From Pelotalea chapellei (GTDB taxonomy: Bacteria; Desulfobacterota; Desulfuromonadia; Geobacterales; Pseudopelobacteraceae): a stretch of 58,587 bases of DNA. The notes beneath the pieces were generated by a model, which worked only from the letters and a program-made list of their open reading frames with translations, was not told the DNA's origin and did not search any database. The translations under genes were made by a program, and so were the position numbers. This document shows positions 27,470 to 36,775 of this stretch, piece after piece; positions within the stretch are counted from its first letter, which is position 1, and each line of letters opens with the position of its first letter. The stretch spans positions 1-58,587 of the forward strand of contig NZ_JAHDYS010000021.1 of NCBI RefSeq assembly GCF_018531195.1. Reading direction: 5' to 3'.

Positions 27470-28891
27470 CTATTCTTCTGATCCGCCGCCTAACACCTTG
27501 TACAGAGTAACCATGTTGGCCAGCCGGGCAAGGCGAACGCTGATCAGATTCTGCTGGGCGACGTAGAGTGATCGCTGGGCATCGAGCACGTTCAGATAAC
27601 TGTCGACTCCCTTGTCGTAGCGAGCCTGGGAGAGAAAGTGGGTCTGTGCCGTGGCGTCCGTGAGCGATTGCTGGGCTGCCAGCTGGTCCTCTATGGTTCC
27701 CCGCTGGGCAAGGGCGTCGGCTACTTCGCGGAAGGCGACCTGGATCGCCTGTTCATAACGGGCGACAGAGATATCCCGGTCCACTTCGGATACTTTCAGA
27801 TTGGCCCGGTTTGCTCCCCCTTCGAAAATAGGCAGAGAGACACGCGGAGCAAAACTCCAGGCAAAGGCGCCCCCTGTGAACAGTCCTGCCAGCTCCTGGC
27901 TGCCGAAGCCGACGCTTGACAGCAGGGTAATGCGCGGGAAAAACGCTGCGCGTGCAGCCCCGATGTTGGCATTGGCACCCTTGAGCAGGTTTTCTGCCTG
28001 GAGGATGTCGGGACGTTTGAGCAATACCTCCGAGGGCAGGCCGGGAGTCACTTCCTTTAGGGCTGTGAGCCTTTCGGAAAGCGCCTGGGGCATCAGATCC
28101 GCCGACAGTGGTGCTCCTACCACAAGGCTGAGGAGATTGATGTCCTGGGCAACAAAGGTGGTAAAGCGGGCAATATCCACCCGGGCAGCATCCAGGATGG
28201 TCTGTGCCTGGTGGAGGTCGAGGGCCGAGGCGACACCGGCGTCCAGGCGGCTTTTAGTTAGATCATAGGATGACTGCTGGTTGGCAAGGGTGTCTTTGGC
28301 AATTTTCAGTCGCTCCTGATCTGCAGCGAGAATCAGATAGCCGGTGGCCACCTGGGATACCAGACTGATCTGTACACTGCGTCGGGCCTGTTCAGTTGCA
28401 AGGAACTGCTCAAGGGCCTGGTCTTTCAGGCTGCGCACCCGACCGAACAGATCGACTTCATAGGAAGCGACGCCGAGACCGACATTGTACTGGTGAACAT
28501 TCTCCCCGCGGCCGCTGCTCGAGAAATCCTCAGGCAGCCGTTGGTAGGTTGCGCCGGCAGTGGCATCTACCTTGGGAAACAGATCGGAGCGCTGGATCTG
28601 ATATTGTGCTCTGGATCTTTCAATATTCAAAGCTGCAACACGCAGGTCCCGGTTCTTTTCCAGGGCCAGGGTGATCAGCTTGCGCAATTGGGGGTCCAGG
28701 AAAAACTCCCGCCAGGGAACTTCCGCCAGCGGTTTGTCGGCCGGCTTGCCTTCCTGTTTATAGGCCGGCCCACTGGGCCAGGAGTTTTCGACAGGGGAGG
28801 CGGGCTGGGAATATTTCGGAGCCATGGTGCTGCAGCCGGCCATCAAAAGTAAGGCCCCACCGGCAAGATATATTTTAAGTGTGCGTTTCAT
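27470..28891 (-). CDS. RND efflux outer-membrane factor lipoprotein (NodT/OprM type)
   Basis: A 473-aa outer-membrane channel. An N-terminal lipoprotein signal has lipobox LMAGC with the lipidated Cys at about residue 20. Two OEP repeats follow (about 70-260 and 275-465), with typical segments such as LRVAALNIERSRAQY and DILQAENLLKGANANIGAARAAFFP. Proteins of this type trimerise into a beta-barrel plus periplasmic tunnel and complete the tripartite pump. The start codon follows directly on the RND gene stop, and it is the last gene of the tetR-MFP-RND-OMF operon. Confidence 0.94.
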   Translation of the reverse strand: MKRTLKIYLAGGALLLMAGCSTMAPKYSQPASPVENSWPSGPAYKQEGKPADKPLAEVPWREFFLDPQLRKLITLALEKNRDLRVAALNIERSRAQYQIQRSDLFPKVDATAGATYQRLPEDFSSSGRGENVHQYNVGLGVASYEVDLFGRVRSLKDQALEQFLATEQARRSVQISLVSQVATGYLILAADQERLKIAKDTLANQQSSYDLTKSRLDAGVASALDLHQAQTILDAARVDIARFTTFVAQDINLLSLVVGAPLSADLMPQALSERLTALKEVTPGLPSEVLLKRPDILQAENLLKGANANIGAARAAFFPRITLLSSVGFGSQELAGLFTGGAFAWSFAPRVSLPIFEGGANRANLKVSEVDRDISVARYEQAIQVAFREVADALAQRGTIEDQLAAQQSLTDATAQTHFLSQARYDKGVDSYLNVLDAQRSLYVAQQNLISVRLARLANMVTLYKVLGGGSEE

Positions 28892-31800
28892 TCAATGCAC
28901 CTCCATGGCGCTATCCGTAGCGGCTGGTTGTGTGGAAGGCTGTTTTTTCCTGAACAACTTCGAGACCATTACAAAGAAGAAGGGTATGAAGATCAGGTCG
29001 ATAAAGGTGGCCGAAAGCAATCCTCCGGTTACTGCGGTTCCGATGGCATTCTGGGCTGCTGCGCCGGCTCCTTTGGTAAGCGCCAGCGGCAGGGTGCCGA
29101 AGAAGAATGCCAGGGAAGTCATGATGACCGGGCGCAGCCTGATTTTGACAGCCATCAGGGTGGCCTCGACCAGGTCGTGTCCCTGATGCATCAGCTCCTT
29201 GATGAACTGGATGATCAGGATGGCGTTTTTGGTGGAAAGACCGATGGTGGTCAAGAGACCGATCTGCAGATAAACGTCGTTGGGGAACATGCGCAGCTTT
29301 ACGGCGATCACGGCCCCGACAAGCCCCAGCGGCAGCATCAGCAGGTTAACCAACGGGATTGTCACGCTTTCGTAGAGGGCTGCCACGCTCAAAAACACGA
29401 CCAGCAGTGAGATGGCATACAGCGCCGGCGCCTGAGCCCCGGCGTTCTTTTCCTCATAGGAGAGGCCGGTCCATTCATATCCGATTCCTGGCGGAAGCTT
29501 AGCCACCATCTTTTCAACCTCGTCCATGGCTTCGCCGGTACTGATTCCGGGCGCTGCCTGACCCAGAATCTCAACAGCGGAAATGCCGTTGTAACGCTCC
29601 AGGCGAGGCGAGCCGTACTGCCAGCGGGCGGTGGCAAAGGCCGAGAAAGGTACCATCTCGCCTTTGTTGTTGCGGACGTACCAGGTGTTGATATCCTCCG
29701 GCACCATTCGTGCTGTTGCTTCAGCCTGAACATAAACCTTCTTGACCCGTCCGTTCTGGATGAAGTCGTTGACGTAGGTGGACCCCCAGGCTGTGGAGAG
29801 CACGCTGTTGATGTCGGCCTGGGATACCCCCAGCGAGCCTGCCCTCACGTCATCGATGTCCAGCTTGAACTGGGGCGAGTCATCCTGGCCGTTGGGGCGT
29901 ACTGCAATCAGTTTCTTGTTCTGCATGGCCATGCCCAGGAGCTGGTTGCGAGCCTCCATCAGTTTTTCATGCCCCAGTCCGCTACGATCCTGCAGCTGAA
30001 GATCAAAGCCGTTGGCTACCCCCAGTTCGAGGACTGCCGGCGGCGAGAAGGCGAAAGCCATACCGTCTCTGAACTTCGAGAAAGCCCCCATGGCCCTGCC
30101 GGCAATGGCGGAAGCTTTCAGATCCTTGCCCTTGCGAACGTCCCAGTGCTTGAGCCTGACAAAGGCCAGACCCATGTTCTGCCCCCGACCGGCAAAGCTG
30201 AAGCCGGCCACGGTGATGACCCCTTCCACTGCTTTGGATTCATTCTTGAGGAAATGCTGTTCCAGGTCCCGTATGACCTGGATGGTCCGCTCCTGGGTCG
30301 CTCCGGCCGGCAACTGGACCTGGCAGATGATGAAACCCTGATCCTCATCCGGCAAGAACGACGTGGGCAGGTGCAGAAAGAAGAAGGCCATGGCGGCTAC
30401 AATACAGCCATAAACCACCAGATAACGGACCGGCTTGCCGAAGGAGCGGCCGACAATCCCTTCATATTTGTGCCGGCACCAGTCGAACACTTTGTTGAAC
30501 CAACGGAAAAAACTGCAGAACCAGCCGCATTCTCCGGGAGTATGCCCTTTCTCGACCGGTTTCAGCATCGTGGCGCACAGGGCCGGCGTCAGAATCATCG
30601 CCACGAACACCGACAGGATCATGGCAGAGATGATCGTGACCGAAAACTGGCGGTAGATTACGCCGGTGGAGCCGGGGAAAAAGGCCATCGGCAGAAAGAC
30701 CGCCGTAAGCACGGTGGCAATGCCCCACAGGGCGCTGGTGATCTGCCCCATGGATTTGATGGTCGCTTCCTTGGGCGGAAGGCCTTCCTCGGACATGATG
30801 CGTTCCACGTTCTCGACAACGACGATGGCATCGTCAACAAGCAGGCCGATGACAATGACCAGGGCGAACATGGTCAGGGTGTTGATCGAGTAGCCGGTGG
30901 CGGCCAGTACCCCAAGGGTGCCGAGCAGAACGACCGGCACGGCGATGGTCGGGATCAGCGTGGCGCGGATGTTCTGCAGGAAAAGGAACATGATGATGAA
31001 AACCAGGAAGACAGCCTCGATCAGGGTGTGCACCACCTCTTCGATCGAAATTTTGACAAAGGGGGTCGAATCATAGGGATAGACCACCTTCATGCCGGGA
31101 GGCATGTATTTCGATAGTTCGGCCATCTTGGCCTTGATCCGCTCGCCTGTCTCCAGGGCGTTGGCCCCTGCTGCCAGTCGGATGGCCATTGCGCCCAACG
31201 GTTTGCCGTTGTAGTAGGATTGGATCTCGTAATTCTCGGTGCCGATTTTACTTTCGGCTACATCCTTCAACTTGACCGTGGAGCCGTCAGGATTGGTCCG
31301 CAGCACGATGGCATCGAATTGCTCGGGGGTCTGCAGCAGGGTTCGGGCATTGATGGTGGCGTTCAGTTGCTGCCCCTCGGACGCAGGGATGCCGCCGAAC
31401 TGACCTGCAGATACCTGGACGTTCTGGGATTGCAGCGCCGCAACCACCTCATTGCTGGTCAAGTGATAGTTGTTCAGCTTGGTCGGATTCAGCCAGACCC
31501 TCATGGCATTCTGGGTGCCGAACACCATCAGTTCACCAACTCCATCCAGGCGGCTGACGATATCCTGGAGGTTCGAGACCATGTAGTCGGTCAGGGTATT
31601 GCGATCCATGGAACCGTCTTCAGACGCAAGGCCGACAATCAGCAGGAAGTTTCTGGTTGATTTGACAACCTGGATCCCCGAGCGCTGGACGATCTGCGGC
31701 AGCAGCGGCACGGCCAGCTGCAGCTTATTCTGCACCTGCACCTGGGCGATGTTCGGATCGGTGCCGGCCTTGAAGGTCAGGGTGATACTGACCGCCCCGG

Positions 31801-32053
31801 CCGAATCGCTGGTGGAAGACATGTAGATCAGGTTATCGATGCCGTTCAGCTTTTGTTCGATGACCTGGGTGACCGTGTCCTGCACGGTCTGGGCTGAGGC
31901 GCCAGGGTAGACGGCATTGATGGCGATCTGCGGCGGCGCGATTGCCGGATACTGGGATACCGGCAGTTTCTTGACAGCCAGCAGACCTGCCAGCATGACC
32001 ATGATGGCGATGACCCAGGCAAATATGGGTCTGTTTATGAAAAAACGAGGCAT
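28892..32053 (-). CDS. RND multidrug efflux inner-membrane transporter (HAE1/AcrB type)
   Basis: A 1053-aa proton-driven drug exporter from the ATG at 32053. That start is chosen because AAGGAG lies 6 nt upstream and the protein then begins [16 protein letters not shown], the standard HAE1 N-terminus. An upstream in-frame ATG at 32113 would translate through a palindrome. Twelve membrane helices and two large periplasmic loops are expected. The proton-relay residues are visible: the Asp pair in [12 protein letters not shown] and the Lys in [10 protein letters not shown]. Operon partners on both sides supply the adaptor and outer-membrane channel. Substrates are unknown. Confidence 0.95.
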   Translation of the reverse strand: MPRFFINRPIFAWVIAIMVMLAGLLAVKKLPVSQYPAIAPPQIAINAVYPGASAQTVQDTVTQVIEQKLNGIDNLIYMSSTSDSAGAVSITLTFKAGTDPNIAQVQVQNKLQLAVPLLPQIVQRSGIQVVKSTRNFLLIVGLASEDGSMDRNTLTDYMVSNLQDIVSRLDGVGELMVFGTQNAMRVWLNPTKLNNYHLTSNEVVAALQSQNVQVSAGQFGGIPASEGQQLNATINARTLLQTPEQFDAIVLRTNPDGSTVKLKDVAESKIGTENYEIQSYYNGKPLGAMAIRLAAGANALETGERIKAKMAELSKYMPPGMKVVYPYDSTPFVKISIEEVVHTLIEAVFLVFIIMFLFLQNIRATLIPTIAVPVVLLGTLGVLAATGYSINTLTMFALVIVIGLLVDDAIVVVENVERIMSEEGLPPKEATIKSMGQITSALWGIATVLTAVFLPMAFFPGSTGVIYRQFSVTIISAMILSVFVAMILTPALCATMLKPVEKGHTPGECGWFCSFFRWFNKVFDWCRHKYEGIVGRSFGKPVRYLVVYGCIVAAMAFFFLHLPTSFLPDEDQGFIICQVQLPAGATQERTIQVIRDLEQHFLKNESKAVEGVITVAGFSFAGRGQNMGLAFVRLKHWDVRKGKDLKASAIAGRAMGAFSKFRDGMAFAFSPPAVLELGVANGFDLQLQDRSGLGHEKLMEARNQLLGMAMQNKKLIAVRPNGQDDSPQFKLDIDDVRAGSLGVSQADINSVLSTAWGSTYVNDFIQNGRVKKVYVQAEATARMVPEDINTWYVRNNKGEMVPFSAFATARWQYGSPRLERYNGISAVEILGQAAPGISTGEAMDEVEKMVAKLPPGIGYEWTGLSYEEKNAGAQAPALYAISLLVVFLSVAALYESVTIPLVNLLMLPLGLVGAVIAVKLRMFPNDVYLQIGLLTTIGLSTKNAILIIQFIKELMHQGHDLVEATLMAVKIRLRPVIMTSLAFFFGTLPLALTKGAGAAAQNAIGTAVTGGLLSATFIDLIFIPFFFVMVSKLFRKKQPSTQPAATDSAMEVH

Positions 32054-32089
32054 GAAAAACTCCTTGTTAGCTACTAAAACATAGGACTG

Positions 32090-32109
32090 ATCCGACCGAT
32101 CGGTCGGAT
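32090..32109. promoter_or_regulatory. 20-bp perfect palindrome between MFP and RND genes
   Basis: ATCCGACCGATCGGTCGGAT is a perfect palindrome in the 63-nt gap between the adaptor and transporter genes. Its GACCG/CGGTC halves resemble operators of some TetR-family repressors but differ from the site upstream of the local tetR. It could be a second operator controlling an internal promoter, or an mRNA hairpin tuning the adaptor:transporter ratio. Confidence 0.5.
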
Positions 32110-32116
32110 GCAAAAT

Positions 32117-33349
32117 TTATTTTTTTACTGCTGCCGGCTGTGCGCCTGGCTGGCCTGGCTGAGCTCCGGCTTGTGCCGTACTGCCTGGTGCCGCTTCAGC
32201 CGGTTTGGCCACGAAAGGAACTGTCTTGACCTGTGTTCCGGGTCGCGCTTTTTGAATTCCTTCCAGAATCACGCGGTCCCCCGGCTTCAAGCCGTCGCTG
32301 ACCAGCCAGTTGTCGCCCACCGTCCGCTCCACTTTGATCACCCGCGGCTCAACTTTATCTCCGGCACCGACGACCATTACCATGGCATTGCCGGCCGGGT
32401 TACGGGTAACGCCACGCTGGGGCACCAAAATGGCCTTTTCATTGATTCCTTCCTGTACAACCGCCCTGACGAACATACCGGGAAGAAGCTGCTGTTTGGG
32501 GTTGGGGAACAGTGAACGAAGGCTGACTGCGCCGGTACTCGGGTCAACGGTGACATCGGAAAATTTCAGAGTGCCGTCAATGGGGTAGGGGGTGCCGTTC
32601 TCCAGCAGCAGTTTTACTTTGGTCTGGGTATCGCCGCGTTTGAGAACACCACTGGAAAGACTCTGCTGCAGGCGCAGCACTTCAGTGTTGGACTGGGCTA
32701 TATCCACATACATTGAGCTGAGTTGCTGAATCGTAGCGAGTGCAGCCGGTTGATTCGCGGTTACCAGTGCTCCGGTGGTCACCGCTGATTTGCCGATGCG
32801 TCCTGAAATCGGGGCAGTAACCTTGGTGTAGGCCAGATTGATGCGGGCTGTCTCAACGGCAGCTTTGGCAGAAGCAATGTCAGCCTCTGCCTGCCGGAAT
32901 GAGGCATAGGCATTGTCGTAATCTTGCTGGCTGACTGCCTTGATCTTTACCAGTTCCTTGTAGCGTTCTTCCCTGAGCTTTGCCGGGATAAGATTTGCCT
33001 CGGCCCTGGACTCGGCAGCCTTGGCGCTGGCGTAGGCGGCCTGATAGGTGGAGGGATCAATCTGGTACAACGTCTGGCCAGCCTTGACATCGCTACCCTC
33101 GGTGAAAATACGCTTCTGGATTATTCCGTTCACCTGGGGCCTGACTTCAGCAATGAGGTAGGCAGAGGTACGTCCGGGTAGTTCAGTGGTTACAGCCACT
33201 CGCTGAGGCTGTATGGTGATTACTCCCACCTCGGGCGGTCCGGCAGGGGGAGGGGCGGCAGCCTTTTTCTGGCCACAGCCGCCAATGATTACATTGACTG
33301 CGATGAGTGCTGTGAGTGCGAATAACCTGGTTTTGTACATGTGTTGCAT
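32117..33349 (-). CDS. RND efflux periplasmic adaptor (membrane fusion protein, AcrA type)
   Basis: A 410-aa adaptor from the ATG at 33349, preceded by GAGG with good spacing; an in-frame ATG at 33382 is less well supported. The signal has lipobox VIIGGC, giving an inner-membrane lipoprotein. Barrel-sandwich/lipoyl halves (VRPQVNGIIQKRIFTEG and KVTAPISGRIGKSAVTTG) flank a coiled-coil hairpin (about 95-165). A C-terminal Ala/Gln/Pro-rich tail (about 380-410) is low complexity. It links the RND pump to the outer-membrane factor. It lies 60 nt downstream of tetR on the same strand. Confidence 0.94.
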   Translation of the reverse strand: MQHMYKTRLFALTALIAVNVIIGGCGQKKAAAPPPAGPPEVGVITIQPQRVAVTTELPGRTSAYLIAEVRPQVNGIIQKRIFTEGSDVKAGQTLYQIDPSTYQAAYASAKAAESRAEANLIPAKLREERYKELVKIKAVSQQDYDNAYASFRQAEADIASAKAAVETARINLAYTKVTAPISGRIGKSAVTTGALVTANQPAALATIQQLSSMYVDIAQSNTEVLRLQQSLSSGVLKRGDTQTKVKLLLENGTPYPIDGTLKFSDVTVDPSTGAVSLRSLFPNPKQQLLPGMFVRAVVQEGINEKAILVPQRGVTRNPAGNAMVMVVGAGDKVEPRVIKVERTVGDNWLVSDGLKPGDRVILEGIQKARPGTQVKTVPFVAKPAEAAPGSTAQAGAQPGQPGAQPAAVKK

Positions 33350-33409
33350 AATCACCTCGGGGTTGTGATGTTTATCAATCAATAAGTATGACGAAAAATT
33401 GGATATTGG

Positions 33410-33985
33410 CTAGCTTTTCAAGCTGTCCCAGCAGGCGGAAATAATGTTGTTAATGAGCTTGTCGTCAAGGGTCACGAACCCAAGGATATGATCACGGGCA
33501 ATGAAAATCAGGGGGCCGAAGGCCAGTGAACAGAGCACCACCATGGGCAGATTTTTGATCGTTCCTTGGGTGACACCCTGTTCGAAGAGCTCGCAGTACA
33601 AATCACGCTGGACCGATTTCCCCAAGAATTTGTCTCTGCGATGGGCAACACCGTAGGGAGAATTGTGAAACTGCTCAAGATACTTAAAGTGAATGGGGTT
33701 TGTAATGCAGTAGCGAAGCACTGCAGTTGAAAGATGAAGGAATCGGTCCCTGAGCGGCTGTTCCACTGCGTACCCCTCCAGTAGATAGGCGGTTAAGCGC
33801 TTTTCCAGTTCCTTGTACATCTCGTTGATCAGGACATCCTTGTTTTCAAAATAGCGATAAATGGTTCCTGCCCCGACACCGGCGCGCTCCGCGATCATCG
33901 CCATGGGAGCACCATGAAATCCATGTTCCGCGATCAAGTGTAATGCGGAACAGAGTATTTCTTCTCTTTTGTCTGGCTTTGGCAT
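33410..33985 (-). CDS. TetR/AcrR-family repressor of the efflux operon
   Basis: A 191-aa regulator. The N-terminal HTH (about 8-55) has the canonical VGAGTIYRYFENKD recognition-helix region, and the C-terminal ligand-binding domain is helical. It is the first gene of the operon it probably represses. A perfect 16-bp palindrome sits between its promoter and start codon. A GGAGG ribosome-binding site precedes the ATG at 33985. Inducers are likely to be substrates of the pump; none can be deduced from sequence. Confidence 0.94.
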   Translation of the reverse strand: MPKPDKREEILCSALHLIAEHGFHGAPMAMIAERAGVGAGTIYRYFENKDVLINEMYKELEKRLTAYLLEGYAVEQPLRDRFLHLSTAVLRYCITNPIHFKYLEQFHNSPYGVAHRRDKFLGKSVQRDLYCELFEQGVTQGTIKNLPMVVLCSLAFGPLIFIARDHILGFVTLDDKLINNIISACWDSLKS

Positions 33986-33996
33986 TTCATCCTCCG

Positions 33997-34043
33997 GAAT
34001 GAACGTTCATTCAGTATTAACCCTTCTGCTGCTAAACTGTCAA
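33997..34043 (-). promoter_or_regulatory. Promoter with TetR-type operator for the tetR-MFP-RND-OMF operon
   Basis: On the minus strand TTGACA (34043-34038), a 17-nt spacer and TTAATA (34020-34015) form a good promoter. The predicted start near 34008 falls inside GAATGAACGTTCATTC (33997-34012), a perfect 16-bp palindrome of the TGAATGA/TCATTCA type bound by many TetR-family repressors. Binding there would block initiation. The csbD-like gene is transcribed divergently from the same 152-nt gap. Confidence 0.8.
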
Positions 34044-34137
34044 ATAAATATTAGCTCATGCAGGCTTTCAAATTTAAATGCTCTGCTATACTTGCATCAG
34101 ATAGCGGTAAACACGCATTACAAGGGAGGTGTAAAGC

Positions 34138-34317
34138 ATGAAAGAGAGCACAAAAGATCAGGTAAAAGGGAAGTTTCGGGAGACCAAGGGCAAAGTGAAG
34201 CAAGCCGTTGGGGAAGCGATTAATAAACCGAATATGGCTATTGAAGGACAGGATGAGAAAATAGCAGGTAAGATACAGAAAAATGTAGGAAAAGCTGAAA
34301 AGAAATTGGATAAATGA
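34138..34317 (+). CDS. CsbD-family general stress protein
   Basis: A 59-aa hydrophilic protein beginning MKESTKDQVKGKFRETKGKV and ending KKLDK. It has the CsbD pattern of 'VKGKxxExxGKxKxxxGxA' followed by a second 'KIxGKxxKxxGKAE' unit. AAGGGAGGTG gives a strong ribosome-binding site 7 nt upstream of the ATG. CsbD proteins are stress-induced, mostly disordered or helical, and of unknown mechanism. A hairpin terminator follows 11 nt after the stop, so it is monocistronic. It diverges from the efflux operon. Confidence 0.88.
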   Translation: MKESTKDQVKGKFRETKGKVKQAVGEAINKPNMAIEGQDEKIAGKIQKNVGKAEKKLDK

Positions 34318-34328
34318 TTGAACATGGA

Positions 34329-34360
34329 AATAGCCGCTTCTTTACGAGGCGGCTATTTTC
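34329..34360 (+). terminator. Intrinsic terminator after csbD-like gene
   Basis: AAATAGCCGC pairs with GCGGCTATTT (10 bp), with TTTTC at the end of the stem. The A-rich left side also lets it act on the minus strand for the convergent amidohydrolase gene. Confidence 0.85.
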
Positions 34361-34377
34361 ATAACTGTACATGTATA

Positions 34378-35181
34378 TCAGGAAGCTTTCGCTCCAGAAA
34401 TGGTGTCTGCGGGAAAGCGTTCTTTGGGGCGATAGAAATCCAGCGCGTTCTCGCGGAAGACCCGTGCGGCACTCACTGGCCCAAGGGCGTTAACAACCAG
34501 CACAAAATCATCGTCGTGATAGGGGCGCGGCGCACGGGTCGAAGGAAGATCGGTGCCGAACATCAGTGCGCCGGCATTAACGGAATGAATGTCCCGCAGC
34601 GCCTGGGCAACATCAAAGTCGACCCGGCTGAAGCCGCACGCCTTCACATGAACCCCTTTCTCCACAAGCTTGATCAGCGCCGGGAAACCGTCATGGCTGA
34701 GGCCGAGATGATCGATGCTGACTGCCGGCAATTTGACCAGCGTGCTGTAAAGACTCCCCAGTTCCCTGGAATCCACATACAGTTCAGTATGCCAGCCGAC
34801 CAGTTCATGAACCCGGCGTGCCAGGTAATCGAGCTGTGATACCTCCTCTGAACCGCCACGTTTCAGGTTAAAGCGGATTCCCCTCACGCCTGCCCGGTCG
34901 AGCCTCAGCAGCTCATCGTCCGGCACCGTTGCCGGCAGTTGGACAACACCTACAAATGAGGGACCAAGCTGCGTCAGCGCGTCCACCAGATATTCACTAT
35001 CAAAAGCCTGAAATGAGCCGGACACGATGGCGCCACCCATCAGCCGGTATCGCTGCATGCGGGCACGATAGTCATTGCAGTTGAAATTATCCGGCAGGTA
35101 ACCCTGGTTGGGGACCAACGGAAATCGGCTGTCAATAATATGGAAGTGTGCGTCGAAAAGCGGGAACTCATTGAATGGCAT
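34378..35181 (-). CDS. Amidohydrolase-family (TIM-barrel) hydrolase
   Basis: A 267-aa cytosolic protein of the amidohydrolase-2 type. The N-terminal metal motif DAHFHIID (residues about 10-17), a conserved SIDHLGLSHDG segment with a putative ligand His near 160, and FGTDLPSTRAP with the C-terminal Asp near 214 mark a TIM-barrel metallohydrolase or decarboxylase. The substrate is unknown. It may be transcribed with the PLD and EEP genes upstream on the same strand, although an 85-nt gap with a GC-rich inverted repeat (35208-35265) separates it from PLD. Confidence 0.85.
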   Translation of the reverse strand: MPFNEFPLFDAHFHIIDSRFPLVPNQGYLPDNFNCNDYRARMQRYRLMGGAIVSGSFQAFDSEYLVDALTQLGPSFVGVVQLPATVPDDELLRLDRAGVRGIRFNLKRGGSEEVSQLDYLARRVHELVGWHTELYVDSRELGSLYSTLVKLPAVSIDHLGLSHDGFPALIKLVEKGVHVKACGFSRVDFDVAQALRDIHSVNAGALMFGTDLPSTRAPRPYHDDDFVLVVNALGPVSAARVFRENALDFYRPKERFPADTISGAKAS

Positions 35182-35207
35182 GTGAACCTCCTTGATAGAC
35201 CTGGGAC

Positions 35208-35265
35208 CTGGAACTGGAACCTGCGACCGGGGACCAAGACCGGTCCCAAGTCTCCGGTCCCCGCT
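35208..35265. repeat. GC-rich inverted repeat between PLD and amidohydrolase genes
   Basis: The gap contains GGACCTGG followed by ACCGGGGACC, and a downstream CCGGTCCCC that can pair with GGGGACC. It is probably a terminator-like or repeat structure; the minus-strand side is not followed by a T-run. Confidence 0.4.
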
Positions 35266-35266
35266 T

Positions 35267-36775
35267 TTAGATGATGCTATTAACCCACTGGGTCAACTGG
35301 TGAATGCCTTTGGCAAAAATACTGTCCCGGGAACTCATTTTTTCAAAATCATGTTCAAGGGGATCCACAAAAGAGGTAACCGGGTCAAGCGCATCCTCCC
35401 AGGGAGTGTTTTCGAGAGATGGATCGGGTTCATAGTGGCAGAGGCGCATGTCCGGATCGTCTGCCAGCTTGTTGAGGTATTCCACCAGTCCGTCGGTATT
35501 TTCAAAGCTCTGCTCCAGGCAGCGATTGAAGAGGCCGGCATGCTCCGCGAGAAGGGAGGTGCGAACCCGGGTAATGGATTTGACCAGTTCATCCTGTCCC
35601 GGTTCCGCTTCCCAGCTCACGTTAAGTTCCGTGTCCAGACCCATGCTGCGGTTGGTGATGTTGGCTGAGCCGAGGCTCAGAAAACGATCATCCACCACCA
35701 TCAGCTTGGAGTGAATGAAGGTCATCTGACGAACACCCTCTTTCATGCAGGCGGTCGAATATACACCCAGCTTGTGGCCGCTATCAACGGCCACCTGCTG
35801 CAGTGAGCGCATCATTTTCATCTGGGTCCGCCCAATGAACAGTTTTTCAGTCAAGGGAAACTGGCTTGGCAATATCATCACGATCTGCAGACGTGGTCGT
35901 TCAGGATCGTTCATACGCTCAATCAGTGCGTTATATACAGCCTGGGAGCTGAAATACTGGTTCTCCAGATAAATGAAATGTTCGGCGGAAAGAACGGCCT
36001 TGATGAAAAGATTGCGTATTTCCAGGATATGATTCTGCTGCGGATTGAAAGTAAGCGCCTGTGTCCGGCTGATGCCGACCTGGCGGGCAGACAAGGGGAT
36101 AAGCTGTTCCATGTCCAGGGGAATAGGTCCGTTACCCTGTTCAAGCGAAAGCGGCTCAGCTCCGGAATTGATCCAGCGCTGCTTGAAGATTTCGACGAGA
36201 GTATCTACAACCGGTCCGGTATGGAAGGACTGGATATCATGGTAGGAGTCGAACGGTCCATTGGTGTCAGCCCGTTCAGGATTTTCGAACAGATGGCGCC
36301 GGTCGTCCCAGCGGTCCGCACAGATGTCCATTCCCCCAACAAAAGCCAGCATGCCGTCGATCACCACCAGCTTCTGGTGGTGTGTCGCTCCCACTGCGTG
36401 GCGATTGTCGAAACGGAAATGAATCCTCTCGCTGGTAGTCCAGTTGAAGATGATGTCCTGGAACCATTCCCGCTCCATTGAGAAGATCATGCTGAAGTCC
36501 CAGGCCAGGATGTAGATTTCCAGATCGGGTTTTGACAGGCAGAGCTGTTCCAGAAAATGCAGAAAGCGTACATCGCCTGCCGCCTTCTCCGCATCTTTAC
36601 CCCGCAGCAGACTCACCTCCGTATCGAACTGCCATCCGGTAAACAGCAGGTAGCGTTCGGCTGCGCAGGCCGCATGGTATATGGCGCGATAGTAATCCCT
36701 GGCATCCACAATCACCCCGGTCGTGCAGGTTTCATAGATGCCCATGCAGTTGATTCCCGGCTCAAGGATGTTCAT
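35267..36775 (-). CDS. Phospholipase D-like / cardiolipin synthase-like protein
   Basis: A 502-aa protein with two HKD active-site motifs: HHQKLVVIDGMLAFVGGMD near residue 130 and IHSKLMVVDDRFLSLGSAN near 355. PLD-superfamily enzymes of this form transfer or hydrolyse phosphatidyl groups and are usually membrane-associated. No obvious N-terminal transmembrane helices are seen, unlike ClsA, so it is closer to ClsB/ClsC or eukaryote-like PLD. Its start overlaps the stop of the EEP-family gene by 4 nt, showing coupling. With the divergent TVP38 gene it forms a membrane-lipid group. Confidence 0.88.
   Translation of the reverse strand: MNILEPGINCMGIYETCTTGVIVDARDYYRAIYHAACAAERYLLFTGWQFDTEVSLLRGKDAEKAAGDVRFLHFLEQLCLSKPDLEIYILAWDFSMIFSMEREWFQDIIFNWTTSERIHFRFDNRHAVGATHHQKLVVIDGMLAFVGGMDICADRWDDRRHLFENPERADTNGPFDSYHDIQSFHTGPVVDTLVEIFKQRWINSGAEPLSLEQGNGPIPLDMEQLIPLSARQVGISRTQALTFNPQQNHILEIRNLFIKAVLSAEHFIYLENQYFSSQAVYNALIERMNDPERPRLQIVMILPSQFPLTEKLFIGRTQMKMMRSLQQVAVDSGHKLGVYSTACMKEGVRQMTFIHSKLMVVDDRFLSLGSANITNRSMGLDTELNVSWEAEPGQDELVKSITRVRTSLLAEHAGLFNRCLEQSFENTDGLVEYLNKLADDPDMRLCHYEPDPSLENTPWEDALDPVTSFVDPLEHDFEKMSSRDSIFAKGIHQLTQWVNSII

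Noticed and set aside
29969-31117. A 382-codon open frame antisense to the RND transporter
   Set aside because: The sense frame encodes an unmistakable RND transporter. The antisense frame is rich in Gly/His/Asp, as expected for the complement of a hydrophobic protein.
32054-32113. Twenty extra N-terminal residues on the RND transporter
   Set aside because: They are encoded by the 20-bp palindrome and its surroundings. The canonical HAE1 start with AAGGAG is at 32053.
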